A stretch of 64,000 nt of DNA from Janthinobacterium agaricidamnosum NBRC 102515 = DSM 9628 (lineage in GTDB: Bacteria > Pseudomonadota > Gammaproteobacteria > Burkholderiales > Burkholderiaceae_D), in NCBI RefSeq assembly GCF_000723165.1, contig NZ_HG322949.1, positions 430,687-494,686 of the forward strand, given 5' to 3'. This document shows, in pieces, positions 8,961-19,162 of this stretch; within the stretch, counting starts at the first letter, position 1, and each line of letters opens with the position of its first letter. The position numbers and the translations under genes were made by a program. Below the pieces are notes generated by a model. That model had not been told where the DNA came from, did not search any database, and was given only the letters and a program-made list of their open reading frames with translations.

Positions 8961-9509
8961 GATCCATCCTTGAAAGAGCCGACATTTTATCTTGTTCTGC
9001 GTATCAAGTTCGCCACGCCATGCGCTGCAGAGTGCACGATTTGATCAATGTCTATGTTTTGGCAGTCAAATCTTGCATGTAATTCACAACTAATAGTTGT
9101 TAATCAATCAGCTTTGTGATGGCTAGTGCGATGTATCGCAGGCTTTTACACTGGTCTTCCTGGTTTCCCGGCTGAAAATTGATGCGGCTGCGGCGGAAGA
9201 GGGGAGCGTACTGCGGAATATGCAATTTTCTTGATAAATAACAATGTTTGTACGGATAAATGACAGGTGTGCACGCGTCATGCTGTTGCCTGTTACAGTA
9301 AATCAATACGCTGTGCGGCGGCTGCGGTTTTTTGACGTCAGCCCTGCATCCATGCGCCCTGCTGTGATGCGATGGCGACAGCAGGGGGGATAAATCTTGC
9401 CTGGGAAATAGGTGTTTAGGTCTAAAAGTTGCAGACCCAGCAAGGTTTTTGCGCCGGGTTTACGTGGTAGATTCTATCTGGTCAGTTTATTAATTTTTGG
9501 AGGCACTTC
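8961..9509. other. 549-base intergenic region between nudJ and pntAA
   Basis: This divergent region is clearly more AT-rich than its surroundings at 9030-9310. A 68-codon minus-strand frame at 9100-9306 has no recognisable similarity and no ribosome site, so I do not call it. The only clear structure is the hairpin at 9357-9386. It must hold the promoters for nudJ-mnmA and for the pnt operon, but no good -35/-10 pair stands out. Confidence 0.5.
9357..9386 (+). promoter_or_regulatory. Hairpin in the pntAA leader
   Basis: CCCTGCTGT (9357-9365) and ACAGCAGGG (9378-9386) form perfect 9-bp arms around a 12-base loop, about 120 bases before pntAA. No U-tract follows, so it is not a simple terminator. 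It could be a leader structure or an operator. Confidence 0.3.
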
Positions 9510-10622
9510 ATGAGAATAGGCATACCGGCCGAAACGCGGCCGGGTGAAACCCGGGTCGCCGCGACGCCCGAGACAGTCAAGAAACTTGCAGTCAAGCACC
9601 AGATTATCGTCCAGGCCGGCGCCGGCCTGGCGGCCTCCGTCACCGATGACGCGTATCTCGCGGCCGGCGCGCACATCGGCGGCGCTGCCGAGGCGTTCGC
9701 TGCCGACATCGTCTTGAAGGTGCGCGCGCCGGATGCCGGCGAACGGACGCTGATGAGCAAAGGCAGCGTGCTGATCGGCATGCTCAATCCCTTCGACCAG
9801 GACAATATCCAGGCGATGGCGGCGGCCGGCCTGTCCGCGTTCGCGCTGGAAGCCGTGCCGCGCATCACCCGCGCGCAATCGATGGACGTGCTGTCGTCGC
9901 AAGCCAATATCGCCGGTTACAAGGCGGTGCTGCTGGCGGCCAATACCTACCAGCGTTTCATGCCGATGCTGATGACCGCGGCCGGCACCGTCAAGGCGGC
10001 GCGCGTGCTGATCATGGGCGTCGGCGTGGCCGGCCTGCAGGCGATCGCCACCGCCAAGCGGCTCGGCGCCGTGATCGAGGCGTCCGACGTGCGCCCGCCG
10101 GTCAAGGAGCAGGTCGAGTCGCTGGGCGCCAAGTTCATCGACGTGCCGTTCCTGACCGACGAGGAAAGGGAAATCGCCAAGGGCGCCGGCGGCTACGCCC
10201 GTTCGATGCCGGCCGACTGGATGCGGCGCCAGGCCGAACTGGTGCATGAACGCGCCAAGCTGGCCGACATCATCATCACCACCGCGCTGATCCCGGGCCG
10301 CCCGGCGCCGGTGCTGATTTCCGAAGCAACCGTCAAGGCCATGAAACCCGGTTCGGTGATCGTCGACCTGGCCGTGTCGCAGGGCGGCAATTGCCCGCTG
10401 TCGGAATTGAACCGCAGCGTAGTCAAGCACGGCGTCCACATCATCGGCGAGCCGGACCTGGCGACGCTGGTGGCGGCCGACGCGTCGGCGCTGTATGCGC
10501 GCAATGTGCTCGACTTCCTCAAGCTGATCATCGACAAGGAAGACCAGCTGGTGATCGACCGCGAGGACGAGATCATCAAGGCCAGCCTGGTCAGCCACGG
10601 CGGCGAAGCGCTGCGCACATAA
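9510..10622 (+). CDS. pntAA: NAD(P) transhydrogenase subunit alpha part 1 (NAD-binding)
   Basis: 370 residues forming domain I of the proton-translocating transhydrogenase. It begins [20 protein letters not shown], and the dinucleotide-binding fold [20 protein letters not shown] followed by DVRP binds NAD(H) near residue 170. This domain passes hydride to NADP in PntB. The three-gene arrangement (alpha split in two) is usual in this group; enteric bacteria fuse the halves. GGAGG lies 8 bases before the ATG. It heads a compact operon with the next two genes. Confidence 0.95.
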   Translation: MRIGIPAETRPGETRVAATPETVKKLAVKHQIIVQAGAGLAASVTDDAYLAAGAHIGGAAEAFAADIVLKVRAPDAGERTLMSKGSVLIGMLNPFDQDNIQAMAAAGLSAFALEAVPRITRAQSMDVLSSQANIAGYKAVLLAANTYQRFMPMLMTAAGTVKAARVLIMGVGVAGLQAIATAKRLGAVIEASDVRPPVKEQVESLGAKFIDVPFLTDEEREIAKGAGGYARSMPADWMRRQAELVHERAKLADIIITTALIPGRPAPVLISEATVKAMKPGSVIVDLAVSQGGNCPLSELNRSVVKHGVHIIGEPDLATLVAADASALYARNVLDFLKLIIDKEDQLVIDREDEIIKASLVSHGGEALRT

Positions 10623-10632
10623 AAGGACAATC

Positions 10633-10956
10633 ATGGAAATCAGTCATACCGTCATCAATCTCATTATTTTCGTGCTGGCGATCTACGTCGGCTACCACGT
10701 GGTCTGGACCGTCACGCCGGCGCTGCACACGCCGCTGATGGCCGTCACCAACGCCATTTCGGCGATCATCATCGTCGGCGCGATGCTGGCCGCCGGCCTG
10801 ACCGAGGGCCTGGTCGGCCAGGTCGCCGGCACCGTCGCCGTCGCGCTGGCGGCGGTGAATGTGTTCGGCGGCTTCCTGGTCACCCAGCGCATGCTGGAAA
10901 TGTTCCGCAAAAAAGAGCCGAAAACCCCGGCCGCCAAACAGGGAGGCCAGCCATGA
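10633..10956 (+). CDS. pntAB: NAD(P) transhydrogenase subunit alpha part 2 (membrane)
   Basis: 107 residues with three to four hydrophobic helices, e.g. [34 protein letters not shown] and [20 protein letters not shown]. It supplies part of membrane domain II, through which protons move. It starts 10 bases after pntAA stops (AAAAGGA ribosome site) and its stop overlaps the start of pntB by 4 bases, implying translational coupling. Confidence 0.95.
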   Translation: MEISHTVINLIIFVLAIYVGYHVVWTVTPALHTPLMAVTNAISAIIIVGAMLAAGLTEGLVGQVAGTVAVALAAVNVFGGFLVTQRMLEMFRKKEPKTPAAKQGGQP

Positions 10957-12416
10957 ACATGGAATTCATTTCAATCAACCTGGTGACGATGATGTACCTG
11001 ATCGCCTCGGTGTGCTTCATCCAGGCCTTGAAAGGCTTGTCGTCGCCGGCCACGGCGCGCCAGGGCAACGCCTTCGGCATGACCGGCATGGCGATCGCGG
11101 CGGTTACCACGGTGGCGCTGATCCTCAAGCTCAAGTCGCACTTGCCGAGCGGCGGCATCGGCTTCGGCCTGGTGGTGCTCGGCATCGTGGTCGGCGGCGC
11201 GATCGGCGCCTACCTGGCCAGGAAGGTCGAAATGACCAAGATGCCGGAACTGGTGGCGGCGATGCACTCGCTGATCGGCCTGGCCGCGGTATGCATCGCG
11301 GTGGCGGCCGTATCGGAACCGTGGGCCTTCAGCATCGCCGCGCACGGCGAGGCGCTGCCGATCGGCAACCGCTTCGAGCTGTTCATCGGTACGTTTGTCG
11401 GCGCGGTGACCTTTTCCGGTTCGGTGATCGCCTTCGGTAAGCTGTCCGGCAAATACAAGTTCCGTTTGTTCCAGGGCAAGCCGGTCAGCTTCAAGGGCCA
11501 GCATCTGCTGAACCTGCTGCTGGCGCTGCTGATGATCGCGCTCGGCCTGGTCTTCTGCTTCGCACCGGGTAATGAACCGGCGTGGACGCCGTTCATCGTC
11601 ATGGCGCTGATCGCCTTTGCGCTGGGCGTGCTGATCATCATCCCGATCGGCGGCGCCGACATGCCGGTGGTGGTGTCGATGCTGAACTCGTACTCCGGCT
11701 GGGCCGCGGCCGGCATCGGTTTTTCGCTGAATAACGCGATGCTGATCATCGCCGGTTCGCTGGTCGGATCGAGCGGCGCGATCCTGTCCTACATCATGTG
11801 CAAGGCGATGAACCGTTCGTTCTTCAACGTGATCCTGGGCGGCTTCGGCGGCGATGCGGCCGATGCCGGCCCGGCCGGCGCGCAAGAACAGCGGCCGGTC
11901 AAGTCCGGTTCGGCCGACGACGCCGCCTTCATCATGAGCAATGCCGAAACCGTCATCATCGTGCCGGGTTATGGCCTGGCGGTGGCGCGCGCCCAGCATT
12001 CGCTGAAGGAACTGGTGGAAAAGCTGACCCACAAGGGCGTCACCGTGAAATACGCGATCCACCCGGTGGCGGGGCGCATGCCGGGCCATATGAACGTGCT
12101 GCTGGCGGAAGCCGAAGTGCCGTACGACCAGGTGTTCGAGATGGAGGACATCAACGGCGAATTCGGCCAGGCCGACGTGGTGCTGGTGCTGGGTGCGAAC
12201 GACGTGGTCAACCCGGCCGCCAAGGACCCGAAATCGCCGATCGCCGGCATGCCGATCCTGGAAGCCTATAAAGCCAAGAGCATCATCGTCAACAAGCGTT
12301 CGATGGCGTCCGGTTATGCCGGGCTGGATAACGATCTGTTCTACCAGGCCAATACCATGATGGTGTTTGGCGACGCCAAGAAAGTCATCGAAGACATGGT
12401 CAAGGCTGTCGAGTAA
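10953..12416 (+). CDS. pntB: NAD(P) transhydrogenase subunit beta
   Basis: 487 residues. The first ~280 form many membrane helices (domain II); the rest is NADP-binding domain III with [16 protein letters not shown] near 335, [10 protein letters not shown] near 410 and [18 protein letters not shown] near 447, all family signatures. With PntAA/AB it couples proton entry to NADPH production. ATGA overlap with pntAB. A strong terminator follows at once. Confidence 0.96.
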   Translation: MNMEFISINLVTMMYLIASVCFIQALKGLSSPATARQGNAFGMTGMAIAAVTTVALILKLKSHLPSGGIGFGLVVLGIVVGGAIGAYLARKVEMTKMPELVAAMHSLIGLAAVCIAVAAVSEPWAFSIAAHGEALPIGNRFELFIGTFVGAVTFSGSVIAFGKLSGKYKFRLFQGKPVSFKGQHLLNLLLALLMIALGLVFCFAPGNEPAWTPFIVMALIAFALGVLIIIPIGGADMPVVVSMLNSYSGWAAAGIGFSLNNAMLIIAGSLVGSSGAILSYIMCKAMNRSFFNVILGGFGGDAADAGPAGAQEQRPVKSGSADDAAFIMSNAETVIIVPGYGLAVARAQHSLKELVEKLTHKGVTVKYAIHPVAGRMPGHMNVLLAEAEVPYDQVFEMEDINGEFGQADVVLVLGANDVVNPAAKDPKSPIAGMPILEAYKAKSIIVNKRSMASGYAGLDNDLFYQANTMMVFGDAKKVIEDMVKAVE

Positions 12417-12433
12417 AAAAAGCAGCCTCAGGC

Positions 12434-12469
12434 AAGCCGCATGGACCCGCCGGGCCATGCGGCTTTTTT
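12434..12469 (+). terminator. Rho-independent terminator of the pnt operon
   Basis: AAGCCGCATGG (12434-12444) and CCATGCGGCTT (12455-12465) form a perfect 11-bp stem with a 10-base loop, followed by a T-run to 12469. It lies 18 bases after pntB. The minus-strand gene ubiH ends just downstream, so the stem may also serve that transcript, although its U-tract on that side is poor. Confidence 0.9.
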
Positions 12470-12479
12470 ACTGAATGAT

Positions 12480-13610
12480 TTAGCGGCGGCCGTACATCAT
12501 CAGTTCGGCCAGCGTCTTGCGCGCCACAGGCAGGCTGTCGATCAGGCCGAGCGACAGTCCCAGCAGTGCCTGGCCCGGCGTGTTGCCGGCGAAAATGCGC
12601 GCCATGGCGTCGGTCAGCCTGACCGTCAACTGGCGGTCGGCGCTGCGCAACTGCGTGTACTGTTGCAACTGCTCCGGCGTGGCACGGCCAGCCAGCAGGC
12701 GCGCCAGCACGGCGGCGTCGCGCAAGCCCAGGTTCAAGCCCTGGCCCGCCACTGGATGCAGCGTTTGCGCGGCATTGCCGATGGCGGCGCCGCGCCGGGT
12801 AAAAGACGCCCCGCTATTGAGGCCGAGCGGATAGGCGACCCGCTTCGAGGTCCCGGTAAAGCGGCCCACGCGTTCGCCGAACGCCGTTCCCAGCTCTGCC
12901 AGGAAAGCGCCATCGTCCAGCGCCAGCAGGCGTTGCGCGGTGTCCGGCCGCACGCACCAGACCAGCGCATAGGCGTCGCCTTGCGGCAGCAGCGCCAGCG
13001 GGCCTTCATCGGTAAAACGTTCATAGGCGCGGTGCGCGATCATCGCGCTGGCCTGGACCTGCGCGATGATCGCGCTCTGGCCATAGTCGCGCCGCACGCT
13101 GCCTTCGCGCTGGGCGCCGAACAGGCCGCCTTCGGCTTGCACCAGCAAGCCGGTTTCCAGCGCAGGCCGGTTTTCCAGCACCAGCGTCACGCTGTGTTCG
13201 TGTTCGGTACTGCCCTCGACGCGCGCCGGACGTAGTTCGGTCACGCCGAGTTGCCGGCACACAGCGCCCAGCGCCGTCACCAGCGCGCCGTAGCGCGCCA
13301 CATAGCCGAGCGCCGGCAACTGGTGGTCGTCGCGTTCGATCATGCTGCGCCCGAAATGGCCGCGGCGCGATACGTGGATCTGGTGGATCGCCGTCGCTTC
13401 GATCGGCCACACGCCGATTTCTTCGAGGAGTTGCCGGCTGCCGTGCGACAGCGCGATCGAGCGCGGATCGTTGCCGGCCTGGGCCACGGTCCTGGCGTCG
13501 ACCAGCGCGATGCGCTGCGCGGCGTGGCCGCGGCGCACCAGCAGCGCCGCCAGCGCCATGCCGACCGGGCCGGCGCCGCAGATGGCGATGTCGATGTCGG
13601 GCGTCGTCAT
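12480..13610 (-). CDS. ubiH: UbiH/UbiF-family FAD-dependent monooxygenase (ubiquinone biosynthesis)
   Basis: 376 residues. FAD-binding GxGxxG at 11-16 (CGAGPVGMALAALL), the DPRSIALSHGS segment of the COQ6/UbiH family, and the second FAD motif GNAAQTLHPVAGQGLNLGLR near 292. These enzymes hydroxylate the ring of ubiquinone precursors. Which ring position is served cannot be told from sequence. The start overlaps the pepP stop by 4 bases (ATGA), and pepP-ubiH adjacency is classical in Proteobacteria. Confidence 0.88.
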   Translation of the reverse strand: MTTPDIDIAICGAGPVGMALAALLVRRGHAAQRIALVDARTVAQAGNDPRSIALSHGSRQLLEEIGVWPIEATAIHQIHVSRRGHFGRSMIERDDHQLPALGYVARYGALVTALGAVCRQLGVTELRPARVEGSTEHEHSVTLVLENRPALETGLLVQAEGGLFGAQREGSVRRDYGQSAIIAQVQASAMIAHRAYERFTDEGPLALLPQGDAYALVWCVRPDTAQRLLALDDGAFLAELGTAFGERVGRFTGTSKRVAYPLGLNSGASFTRRGAAIGNAAQTLHPVAGQGLNLGLRDAAVLARLLAGRATPEQLQQYTQLRSADRQLTVRLTDAMARIFAGNTPGQALLGLSLGLIDSLPVARKTLAELMMYGRR

Positions 13611-14950
13611 GCTGGCGCCGCTCCAGACATCAGCTGCTCGATCGCGGCCACGCTTTTCGGCGCGCTGCTCAAGACCCGGTAACCGTCTTCGGTGACCAGC
13701 ACGTCGTCTTCGATGCGGATGCCGATGTGCCAGTACTGTTCCGGCACGCCCGGCGCCGGCCGCACATAGATGCCCGGCTCGACCGTCAGCACCATGCCGG
13801 CGCGCAGCGCGCGCGACGGCTTGCCGGCCGCTGCCGTATCGCGGTAGGCGCCGACGTCGTGCACGTCCATGCCCAGCCAGTGGCCGGTGCCGTGCATATA
13901 AAACTGCAGGTAATGTTTGTTGGCGATGACGTCCTGCACACCGCCGGTCTGGGCGCGGTCGAGCAAGCCCAGGTCCAGCATGCCTTGGGCCAGCACCAGC
14001 AGCGCCGCGTCGTGGATACCCTGGTAGGGCTGGCCCGGCTTGATCGCGTCCAGCGCCGCCTGCTGCGCCGCCAGCACCAGTTGGTACAGCGCTTTTTGCG
14101 GCGCGGTAAAGCGCCCGTTGGCCGGGTAGGTGCGGGTGATGTCGGATGCGTAGCCGTCCAGTTCGCAGCCGGCGTCGATCAATACCAGGTCGCCGTCATG
14201 GATCGTCGCGTTGTTGGCGTTGTAATGCAGGATGCAGGCGTTCGGGCCGGCCGCGACGATGGAATTGTAGGCCGGGAACTGGGCGCCGTTGCGGCGGAAT
14301 TCGTACAGCAATTCCGCCTCGACCGCATATTCGGCCATGCCGGGACGGGTGGCCCGCATCGCGCGCGCGTGGGCCGCGCTGGAAATGTCGGCGGCGCGCT
14401 GCATGATCGCCTGTTCGGTGTGGTCCTTGATCAGCCGCATTTCATCGAGCAAGCCGTTCAATTCATACATCGCGGCCGGCGCGCTGATGCCGCTGCGCAC
14501 CTGGCGCCGCACGTTTTGCAGCCACACTTTCACTTGTCCGTCGAGGCTGCCGCCCAGCGCGTAATACAGCGCCGGCGCATCGGCCAGCAGGCGCGCCATT
14601 TCGGTGTCGAGTTCCTCGATATTGAACGCGGCGTCGAAACCGAAGGCGCTGCGCGCCGCTTCCGGGCCATGCCGGTAGCCATCCCAGATTTCACGCTCGG
14701 TATTCTTCGGGCGGCAAAACAGGATGCTGCGCGCCGGAGTCGCCGCAGTGGCGGCCAGCAGCACGATCGCGCTGTCCGGCTCGTTGAAGCCGGACAGGTA
14801 ATAAAAATAGCTGTCGTGGCGGTAGGGATAGTCGCAATCGCTGTTGCGCTGCACTTCGGGCGCGGTCGGTATCACCGCGACGGCGCCCGGCGCCATGTGC
14901 GCCATCAGGCGCGCGCGCCGCTCGAGGTAGGGGAGGATGTCAGGACTCAT
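13607..14950 (-). CDS. pepP: Xaa-Pro aminopeptidase (aminopeptidase P)
   Basis: 447 residues from the ATG at 14950; the open frame extends further upstream but only over murU. Pita-bread metallopeptidase with its metal ligands visible: LIDAGCELDGYASDITRTYP (two Asp) near 265, HGTGHWLGMDVHDVG (His) near 358, VEPGIY (Glu) and a last Glu in IRIEDDVLVT. The N-terminal domain carries the DSYFYYLSGFNEPDS motif. It cleaves the N-terminal residue before proline. It overlaps both neighbours by 4 bases. Confidence 0.94.
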   Translation of the reverse strand: MSPDILPYLERRARLMAHMAPGAVAVIPTAPEVQRNSDCDYPYRHDSYFYYLSGFNEPDSAIVLLAATAATPARSILFCRPKNTEREIWDGYRHGPEAARSAFGFDAAFNIEELDTEMARLLADAPALYYALGGSLDGQVKVWLQNVRRQVRSGISAPAAMYELNGLLDEMRLIKDHTEQAIMQRAADISSAAHARAMRATRPGMAEYAVEAELLYEFRRNGAQFPAYNSIVAAGPNACILHYNANNATIHDGDLVLIDAGCELDGYASDITRTYPANGRFTAPQKALYQLVLAAQQAALDAIKPGQPYQGIHDAALLVLAQGMLDLGLLDRAQTGGVQDVIANKHYLQFYMHGTGHWLGMDVHDVGAYRDTAAAGKPSRALRAGMVLTVEPGIYVRPAPGVPEQYWHIGIRIEDDVLVTEDGYRVLSSAPKSVAAIEQLMSGAAPA

Positions 14951-15654
14951 GAGGCCATGCCGCGATTGAGTGCGGCCAATTGTGCCACCGTGCCGACATT
15001 GGTCCAGTCGCCCTCGTAAATCTCGCCGCCGACGCGGCCTTGCCCGATATGCTGGCGCAGCAGCGGTCCCAGCTTGGCGTGCGTGCCGGCTGCGATGCCG
15101 TCGAACATTTCCATGCGATAGACGCCGATATTGGCGAAGGTCCACGACGGCTGGCCGTCATTGGTGACCGAATACAGATTCAGGCCGAAGTCGCCATCCG
15201 GATGAAAGTCGGGATTCCTGACCAGGTAAATCCACGCGATGTCGCGTTCCTCGGCGGTGTAGGGATGGCCCAGCACGTCGCTGTCGGCCAGCACGTCCTT
15301 GACTTGGGCGAAGTCGAAGTACGGGCAATAGATATCGCCGGAAATCGCCAGGAACGGTTCTTCGCCCAGCAAATGGCGCGCCTTGGCGACGGCGCCGGCG
15401 GTTTCCAGGCCGGTGCCTTCGGCCGAATACTGGATGGCGGCGCCGAACTGGCTGCCGTCGCCGAGGACTTGCTCGAATTGCTCGCCCAGGTGGGCGTGGT
15501 TGATGACGATCTCGGTGATGCCGGCCCGAACCAGGTTCAGGATATGCCAGGCGATCAGCGGCCTCCCGCGCACGCTCAGCAGCGGCTTCGGGCAAGTATC
15601 GGTCAGCGGACGCATCCGCTCGCCGCGACCGGCGGCGAAAATCAGGGCTTTCAT
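14947..15654 (-). CDS. murU: N-acetylmuramate alpha-1-phosphate uridylyltransferase MurU
   Basis: 235 residues of the sugar-phosphate nucleotidyltransferase family. It starts with KALIFAAGRGERMRPLTD and CPKPLL (nucleotide binding and catalytic lysine); the metal aspartate is in ISGDIYCPY, and the C-terminal YEGDWTNVGT matches MurU/RmlA-type enzymes. Beside AmgK, the assignment to MurU (UDP-MurNAc formation from MurNAc-1-phosphate in wall recycling) is strong. This route bypasses MurA and is known in Pseudomonas and relatives to lower fosfomycin sensitivity. Confidence 0.9.
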   Translation of the reverse strand: MKALIFAAGRGERMRPLTDTCPKPLLSVRGRPLIAWHILNLVRAGITEIVINHAHLGEQFEQVLGDGSQFGAAIQYSAEGTGLETAGAVAKARHLLGEEPFLAISGDIYCPYFDFAQVKDVLADSDVLGHPYTAEERDIAWIYLVRNPDFHPDGDFGLNLYSVTNDGQPSWTFANIGVYRMEMFDGIAAGTHAKLGPLLRQHIGQGRVGGEIYEGDWTNVGTVAQLAALNRGMAS

Positions 15655-15721
15655 GTTGGTGCTCGCATTCTGTGCTGGTGATCAGGATGCGGGGCGCGCC
15701 GCCCCGCATAGGCGAAAGAAA

Positions 15722-16780
15722 TCAGAAGGTGTAGCCGACTTGCGGCGCCTTGTTTTCCAGCGCATCGAGCAAGCGTACCAGAGGTTTCAGTTCGATGTAG
15801 CGGTTGGCGGTCTTGCGTACGTAGTCGAGCACGGTCGGCAAGTCGCCCATGTAGACATCCTTGCCGTCGCGGTAATTCAGGCGCGCGAACAGGCCGAGGA
15901 TTTTCAGGTGGCGTTGCAGCGCCATGAATTCGAAGTCGCGGTAAAACGCATCGATGTCCGGATTGACCGGCAAACCGAGTTTCTTGGCTTGTTGCCAATA
16001 ACGGATTACCCAGTCGAGCACCATTTCTTCATCCCATTGGATATACGCGTCGCGCAGCAGCGAGGCGAGGTCGTAGGTGACCGGGCCGAAGACCGCATCC
16101 TGGAAGTCGATGATGCCGGGATTGCCTTCGTCCATCCACATCAGGTTGCGCGAATGGTAGTCGCGGTGCATGAATACTTGCTGCTGGGCCAGCACATTGG
16201 CGGTGATCGCTTCGAACACGGCATTCAGCTGGATGGCCTGGGCGTCGGTCAGGCTGGCGCCCAGGTGCTTGCCGATAAACCATTCCGGGAACAGATTCAT
16301 TTCGCGCAAGATGAAGGCGCGGTCGAATGCCGGCAACAGACCGGGCTGGCTGGCCAGCTGGATTTTCATCAGCGCGTCCAGCGCCTCGGCGTACAGCACG
16401 CTGGCGTTGTCGTGGTCCAGCACTTGCAGGTACGTGCTGGTGCCGAGGTCGGACAGCAGCAAAAAGCCGTTGGCGACATCTTCGGCAATAATTTCCGGCA
16501 CCGATACGCCGACGCTTTTCAGCAAACCGGCGACCTGGATAAAGGCCGGCACATTTTCACGTTCCGGCGGCGCATCGACGGCGATCAGGGTCGCACCGTG
16601 CAATTCTTGCGAAGATGGCAAGACGTCGACGCGGAAGTAGCGGCGGAAGCTGGCGTCGCTGGACGCCGGGCGGGCCGAGCCGATGGCCACCAGGTTAAGC
16701 GAGCTCAACCATGCGTTCAACAGGGCCAGGCGGGTATCGGAACCTGCCGCCGTAGCAGGGGAATTAGGGGGAGTGGACAT
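15722..16780 (-). CDS. amgK: Anomeric MurNAc/GlcNAc kinase AmgK
   Basis: 352 residues of the aminoglycoside-phosphotransferase fold. Catalytic loop HRDYHSRNLMW near 204-214 and metal-binding IDFQDAVFGP just after. N-terminal SSDASFRRYFRV is characteristic of AmgK. It phosphorylates the anomeric hydroxyl of MurNAc, feeding MurU downstream after 67 bases. It diverges from lptD, so envelope biogenesis and wall recycling share one intergenic region. Confidence 0.92.
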   Translation of the reverse strand: MSTPPNSPATAAGSDTRLALLNAWLSSLNLVAIGSARPASSDASFRRYFRVDVLPSSQELHGATLIAVDAPPERENVPAFIQVAGLLKSVGVSVPEIIAEDVANGFLLLSDLGTSTYLQVLDHDNASVLYAEALDALMKIQLASQPGLLPAFDRAFILREMNLFPEWFIGKHLGASLTDAQAIQLNAVFEAITANVLAQQQVFMHRDYHSRNLMWMDEGNPGIIDFQDAVFGPVTYDLASLLRDAYIQWDEEMVLDWVIRYWQQAKKLGLPVNPDIDAFYRDFEFMALQRHLKILGLFARLNYRDGKDVYMGDLPTVLDYVRKTANRYIELKPLVRLLDALENKAPQVGYTF

Positions 16781-16820
16781 TTAACGGCCTGTGGAATCGG
16801 GTTGATGTTGAAGATTCCCA

Positions 16821-16826
16821 TATAAT
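16821..16826 (+). promoter_or_regulatory. Candidate -10 box for lptD
   Basis: A perfect TATAAT lies 52 bases before the lptD ATG, in the 98-base gap between the divergent amgK and lptD genes. No good -35 sits at the right distance (CGGGTT at 17 bases), so an activator or extended element would be needed. Confidence 0.4.
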
Positions 16827-16878
16827 AAGGGATTGAAATCAAAAAATCGCCTGTTATGGTGTTTCACTCCGACTTTTC

Positions 16879-19149
16879 ATGAGCTGGTTTACGGCCCCCC
16901 CCAAAACGCAGCGCTGGGCTTTTGCCTTCAGCGCGCTCGTCACCGCCACCGCGGTGCCTATCCACGCCCAGGCGCAGCAGAGAGCCAAGTCGTCGGCTGC
17001 CAAGCCGGTCCATGTCGTCGACGAGAATGCCCCGACCGTATTGCAGGCCGAGGAAATTACCGGCCGTCCCGAGCGTGAACTGAACTTGACGGAAAACGCC
17101 GAGGTGACGCGCGACAAGACCCGTTTGACGTCGGACACGGCGTGCTACAAGCAGGTCGAGGATCAAGTCGATGCCGACGGCAATGTGAAAATGTGGCGCT
17201 TCGGCGACCATTACACCGGCGACACGCTGAAACTGAATATGGACACCGGCAAGGGCTACTTGCTCAAGCCAACCTACAAGATGGAAGTGGGCAATGGCCA
17301 GGGCCATGCCGACCGCGTCGATTTCATCAGCCAGGAAGAGGCGCAAGTCGTCAACGGTACTTACAGCACGTGCGAGGGGCCGAATCCGGACTGGTATCTG
17401 CGCTCCAGCACGCTGGACCTGGATACCGGACGCGATGTCGGCACCGGCAAGAATACCATCATTTATTTCAAGGGCGTACCCATCCTCGGCACGCCGGCGA
17501 TCTCGTTTTCGCTGTCGGGCGCGCGCCGTTCCGGCTGGCTGGCGCCGACCCCGGGTTTTGCGTCGAAGAACGGTTTTGAACTGACGGTACCGTATTACTT
17601 CAATATCGCGCCGAACCGCGATTTGACCATCTTGCCGCACTATATACAGCGGCGCGGCTTGCAGTTGGGCGCGGATGCTCGTTATCTCGGAGAAACTTCC
17701 GCCGGCTTGTACCGGGGCGAAACGTATGTCGAGTTCTTGCCCAACGATAAACTGACCCAGACCAACCGCTATCTGATCAAGTCGAACCATTTGCAGGACC
17801 TGGCCCCGGGCTGGACCTACTCGTGGGATATCAATACCGCGTCGGATAATAATTACCCCAACGATTTCTCGAAGAACGTGGCCGGCAGCGCCGAGCGCCA
17901 GTTGCTGCGCGAATTGCGCAGCGAATACCGCACCGAAAACTGGAGCCTGACGGTACGCGCGCAAAACTATCAGGTGTTGCAAGATCCCGCCGCGGCGGAA
18001 GATCCCAACCTGAGGGTGACGCGCCCGTACGACCGTTTGCCGTCGGTCAATTTCCATGCCGGACAATTCGATGCGTTCGGCGGCTTCGACTGGTCGTTCG
18101 ACAGCGAACTGACGCGTTTCTGGCATCCTGAGTCTGTGCGCGGCAATCGCCTGGTGGCGGTGCCGCAAGTGTCGTATCCGATCATCCGCCCCGGTTATTT
18201 CATCACGCCGAAAGTGATGCTGAGCGCCAGCGCCTACCAGCTCGATTACCACGGCATCGACGGCAGCGCCGGCAAGCCGACGTCGCCGAGCAGCGCGATA
18301 CCGACCGTGTCGCTGGACAGCGGCCTGGTGTTCGAACGGCCGAGCACGATCTTTGGCGGCGTGGGCGGCACGCAAACGCTGGAACCGCGTTTATTCTATG
18401 TCTACACGCCATACCGCGACCAAAGTACTCAGCCGAACTTCGACACCGCCGACGCCGGCTTTAACCTGACCCAGATTTTCAGTGAAAACCGTTTCATCGG
18501 CAGCGACCGTATCGGCGATGCCAACCAGGTCACTGCGGCGCTGGTGTCGCGTTTCTTGCAGCAAGACGGCGTCGAGCGCCTGCGCCTGACCTTTGGCCAG
18601 CGTTTTTATTTCAACCAGCAGCGTGTGCAATTGGGCGATGGCCCACCGCCGGATAGCGTCACGCATTCGGATATCTTGCTGGCCGCCACAGGCAAGGTCT
18701 CCGAAACCTGGACCGTGGACAGCCTGGTTCAGTACAATGCCAGCGATAGCCGCTTGATGAACGGAACCCTGACGACGCAGTATCAGCCTGCGCCGAAGAA
18801 AGTATTAAACTTCAGTTACCGTTATCTGCGCGACAGTTTCAAGAATATTGAAGTGTCGTCGCAATGGCCATTGTCGAACCGCCTGTACGGCGTCGGCCGG
18901 GTCAGTTATTCGGTGCTCGACAAGCGTTTGCTGGAAAGCCTGGTCGCACTCGAATACAAGGGCGATTGCTGGGTGTTCCGGATGGGTGCGCAACGTTTCG
19001 TGACGTCCGCAAAAACCGTTTCGACGCCAATCTTTTTCCAATTGGAATTGAATGGCTTGTCCAGCAACTTGGGTGTCGGCGCCAATGGATTGGAAACTTT
19101 CAGTAAAACCGTCCCTGGTTATCAGCCATTGAACCCGCCTATCCGTTAA
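16879..19149 (+). CDS. lptD: LPS-assembly outer membrane protein LptD
   Basis: 756 residues, normal size. Residues 1-35 form a signal peptide (FAFSALVTATAVPIHAQAQ). Then comes the OstA-type periplasmic beta-jellyroll (LQAEEITGRPERELNLTENA, with TRDKTRLTSDTACYKQVEDQ), then the large C-terminal barrel with NYPNDFS and LEPRLFYVYTPYRDQ. With LptE (encoded at 50687-51340) it inserts LPS in the outer leaflet. Heads lptD-surA-pdxA-rsmA, a conserved proteobacterial order. The ribosome site before this ATG is weak, but no better in-frame start exists. Confidence 0.95.
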   Translation: MSWFTAPPKTQRWAFAFSALVTATAVPIHAQAQQRAKSSAAKPVHVVDENAPTVLQAEEITGRPERELNLTENAEVTRDKTRLTSDTACYKQVEDQVDADGNVKMWRFGDHYTGDTLKLNMDTGKGYLLKPTYKMEVGNGQGHADRVDFISQEEAQVVNGTYSTCEGPNPDWYLRSSTLDLDTGRDVGTGKNTIIYFKGVPILGTPAISFSLSGARRSGWLAPTPGFASKNGFELTVPYYFNIAPNRDLTILPHYIQRRGLQLGADARYLGETSAGLYRGETYVEFLPNDKLTQTNRYLIKSNHLQDLAPGWTYSWDINTASDNNYPNDFSKNVAGSAERQLLRELRSEYRTENWSLTVRAQNYQVLQDPAAAEDPNLRVTRPYDRLPSVNFHAGQFDAFGGFDWSFDSELTRFWHPESVRGNRLVAVPQVSYPIIRPGYFITPKVMLSASAYQLDYHGIDGSAGKPTSPSSAIPTVSLDSGLVFERPSTIFGGVGGTQTLEPRLFYVYTPYRDQSTQPNFDTADAGFNLTQIFSENRFIGSDRIGDANQVTAALVSRFLQQDGVERLRLTFGQRFYFNQQRVQLGDGPPPDSVTHSDILLAATGKVSETWTVDSLVQYNASDSRLMNGTLTTQYQPAPKKVLNFSYRYLRDSFKNIEVSSQWPLSNRLYGVGRVSYSVLDKRLLESLVALEYKGDCWVFRMGAQRFVTSAKTVSTPIFFQLELNGLSSNLGVGANGLETFSKTVPGYQPLNPPIR

Positions 19150-19162
19150 GATCTGGCCTGTC

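Noticed and set aside
9100..9306. 68-codon minus-strand ORF in the nudJ-pntAA gap
   Set aside because: No ribosome site, no similarity recognised, and the AT-rich gap would allow such a frame by chance.
10971..12458. 495-codon minus-strand open frame
   Set aside because: Antisense to pntB; His/Arg/Gln-rich shadow without any family pattern.
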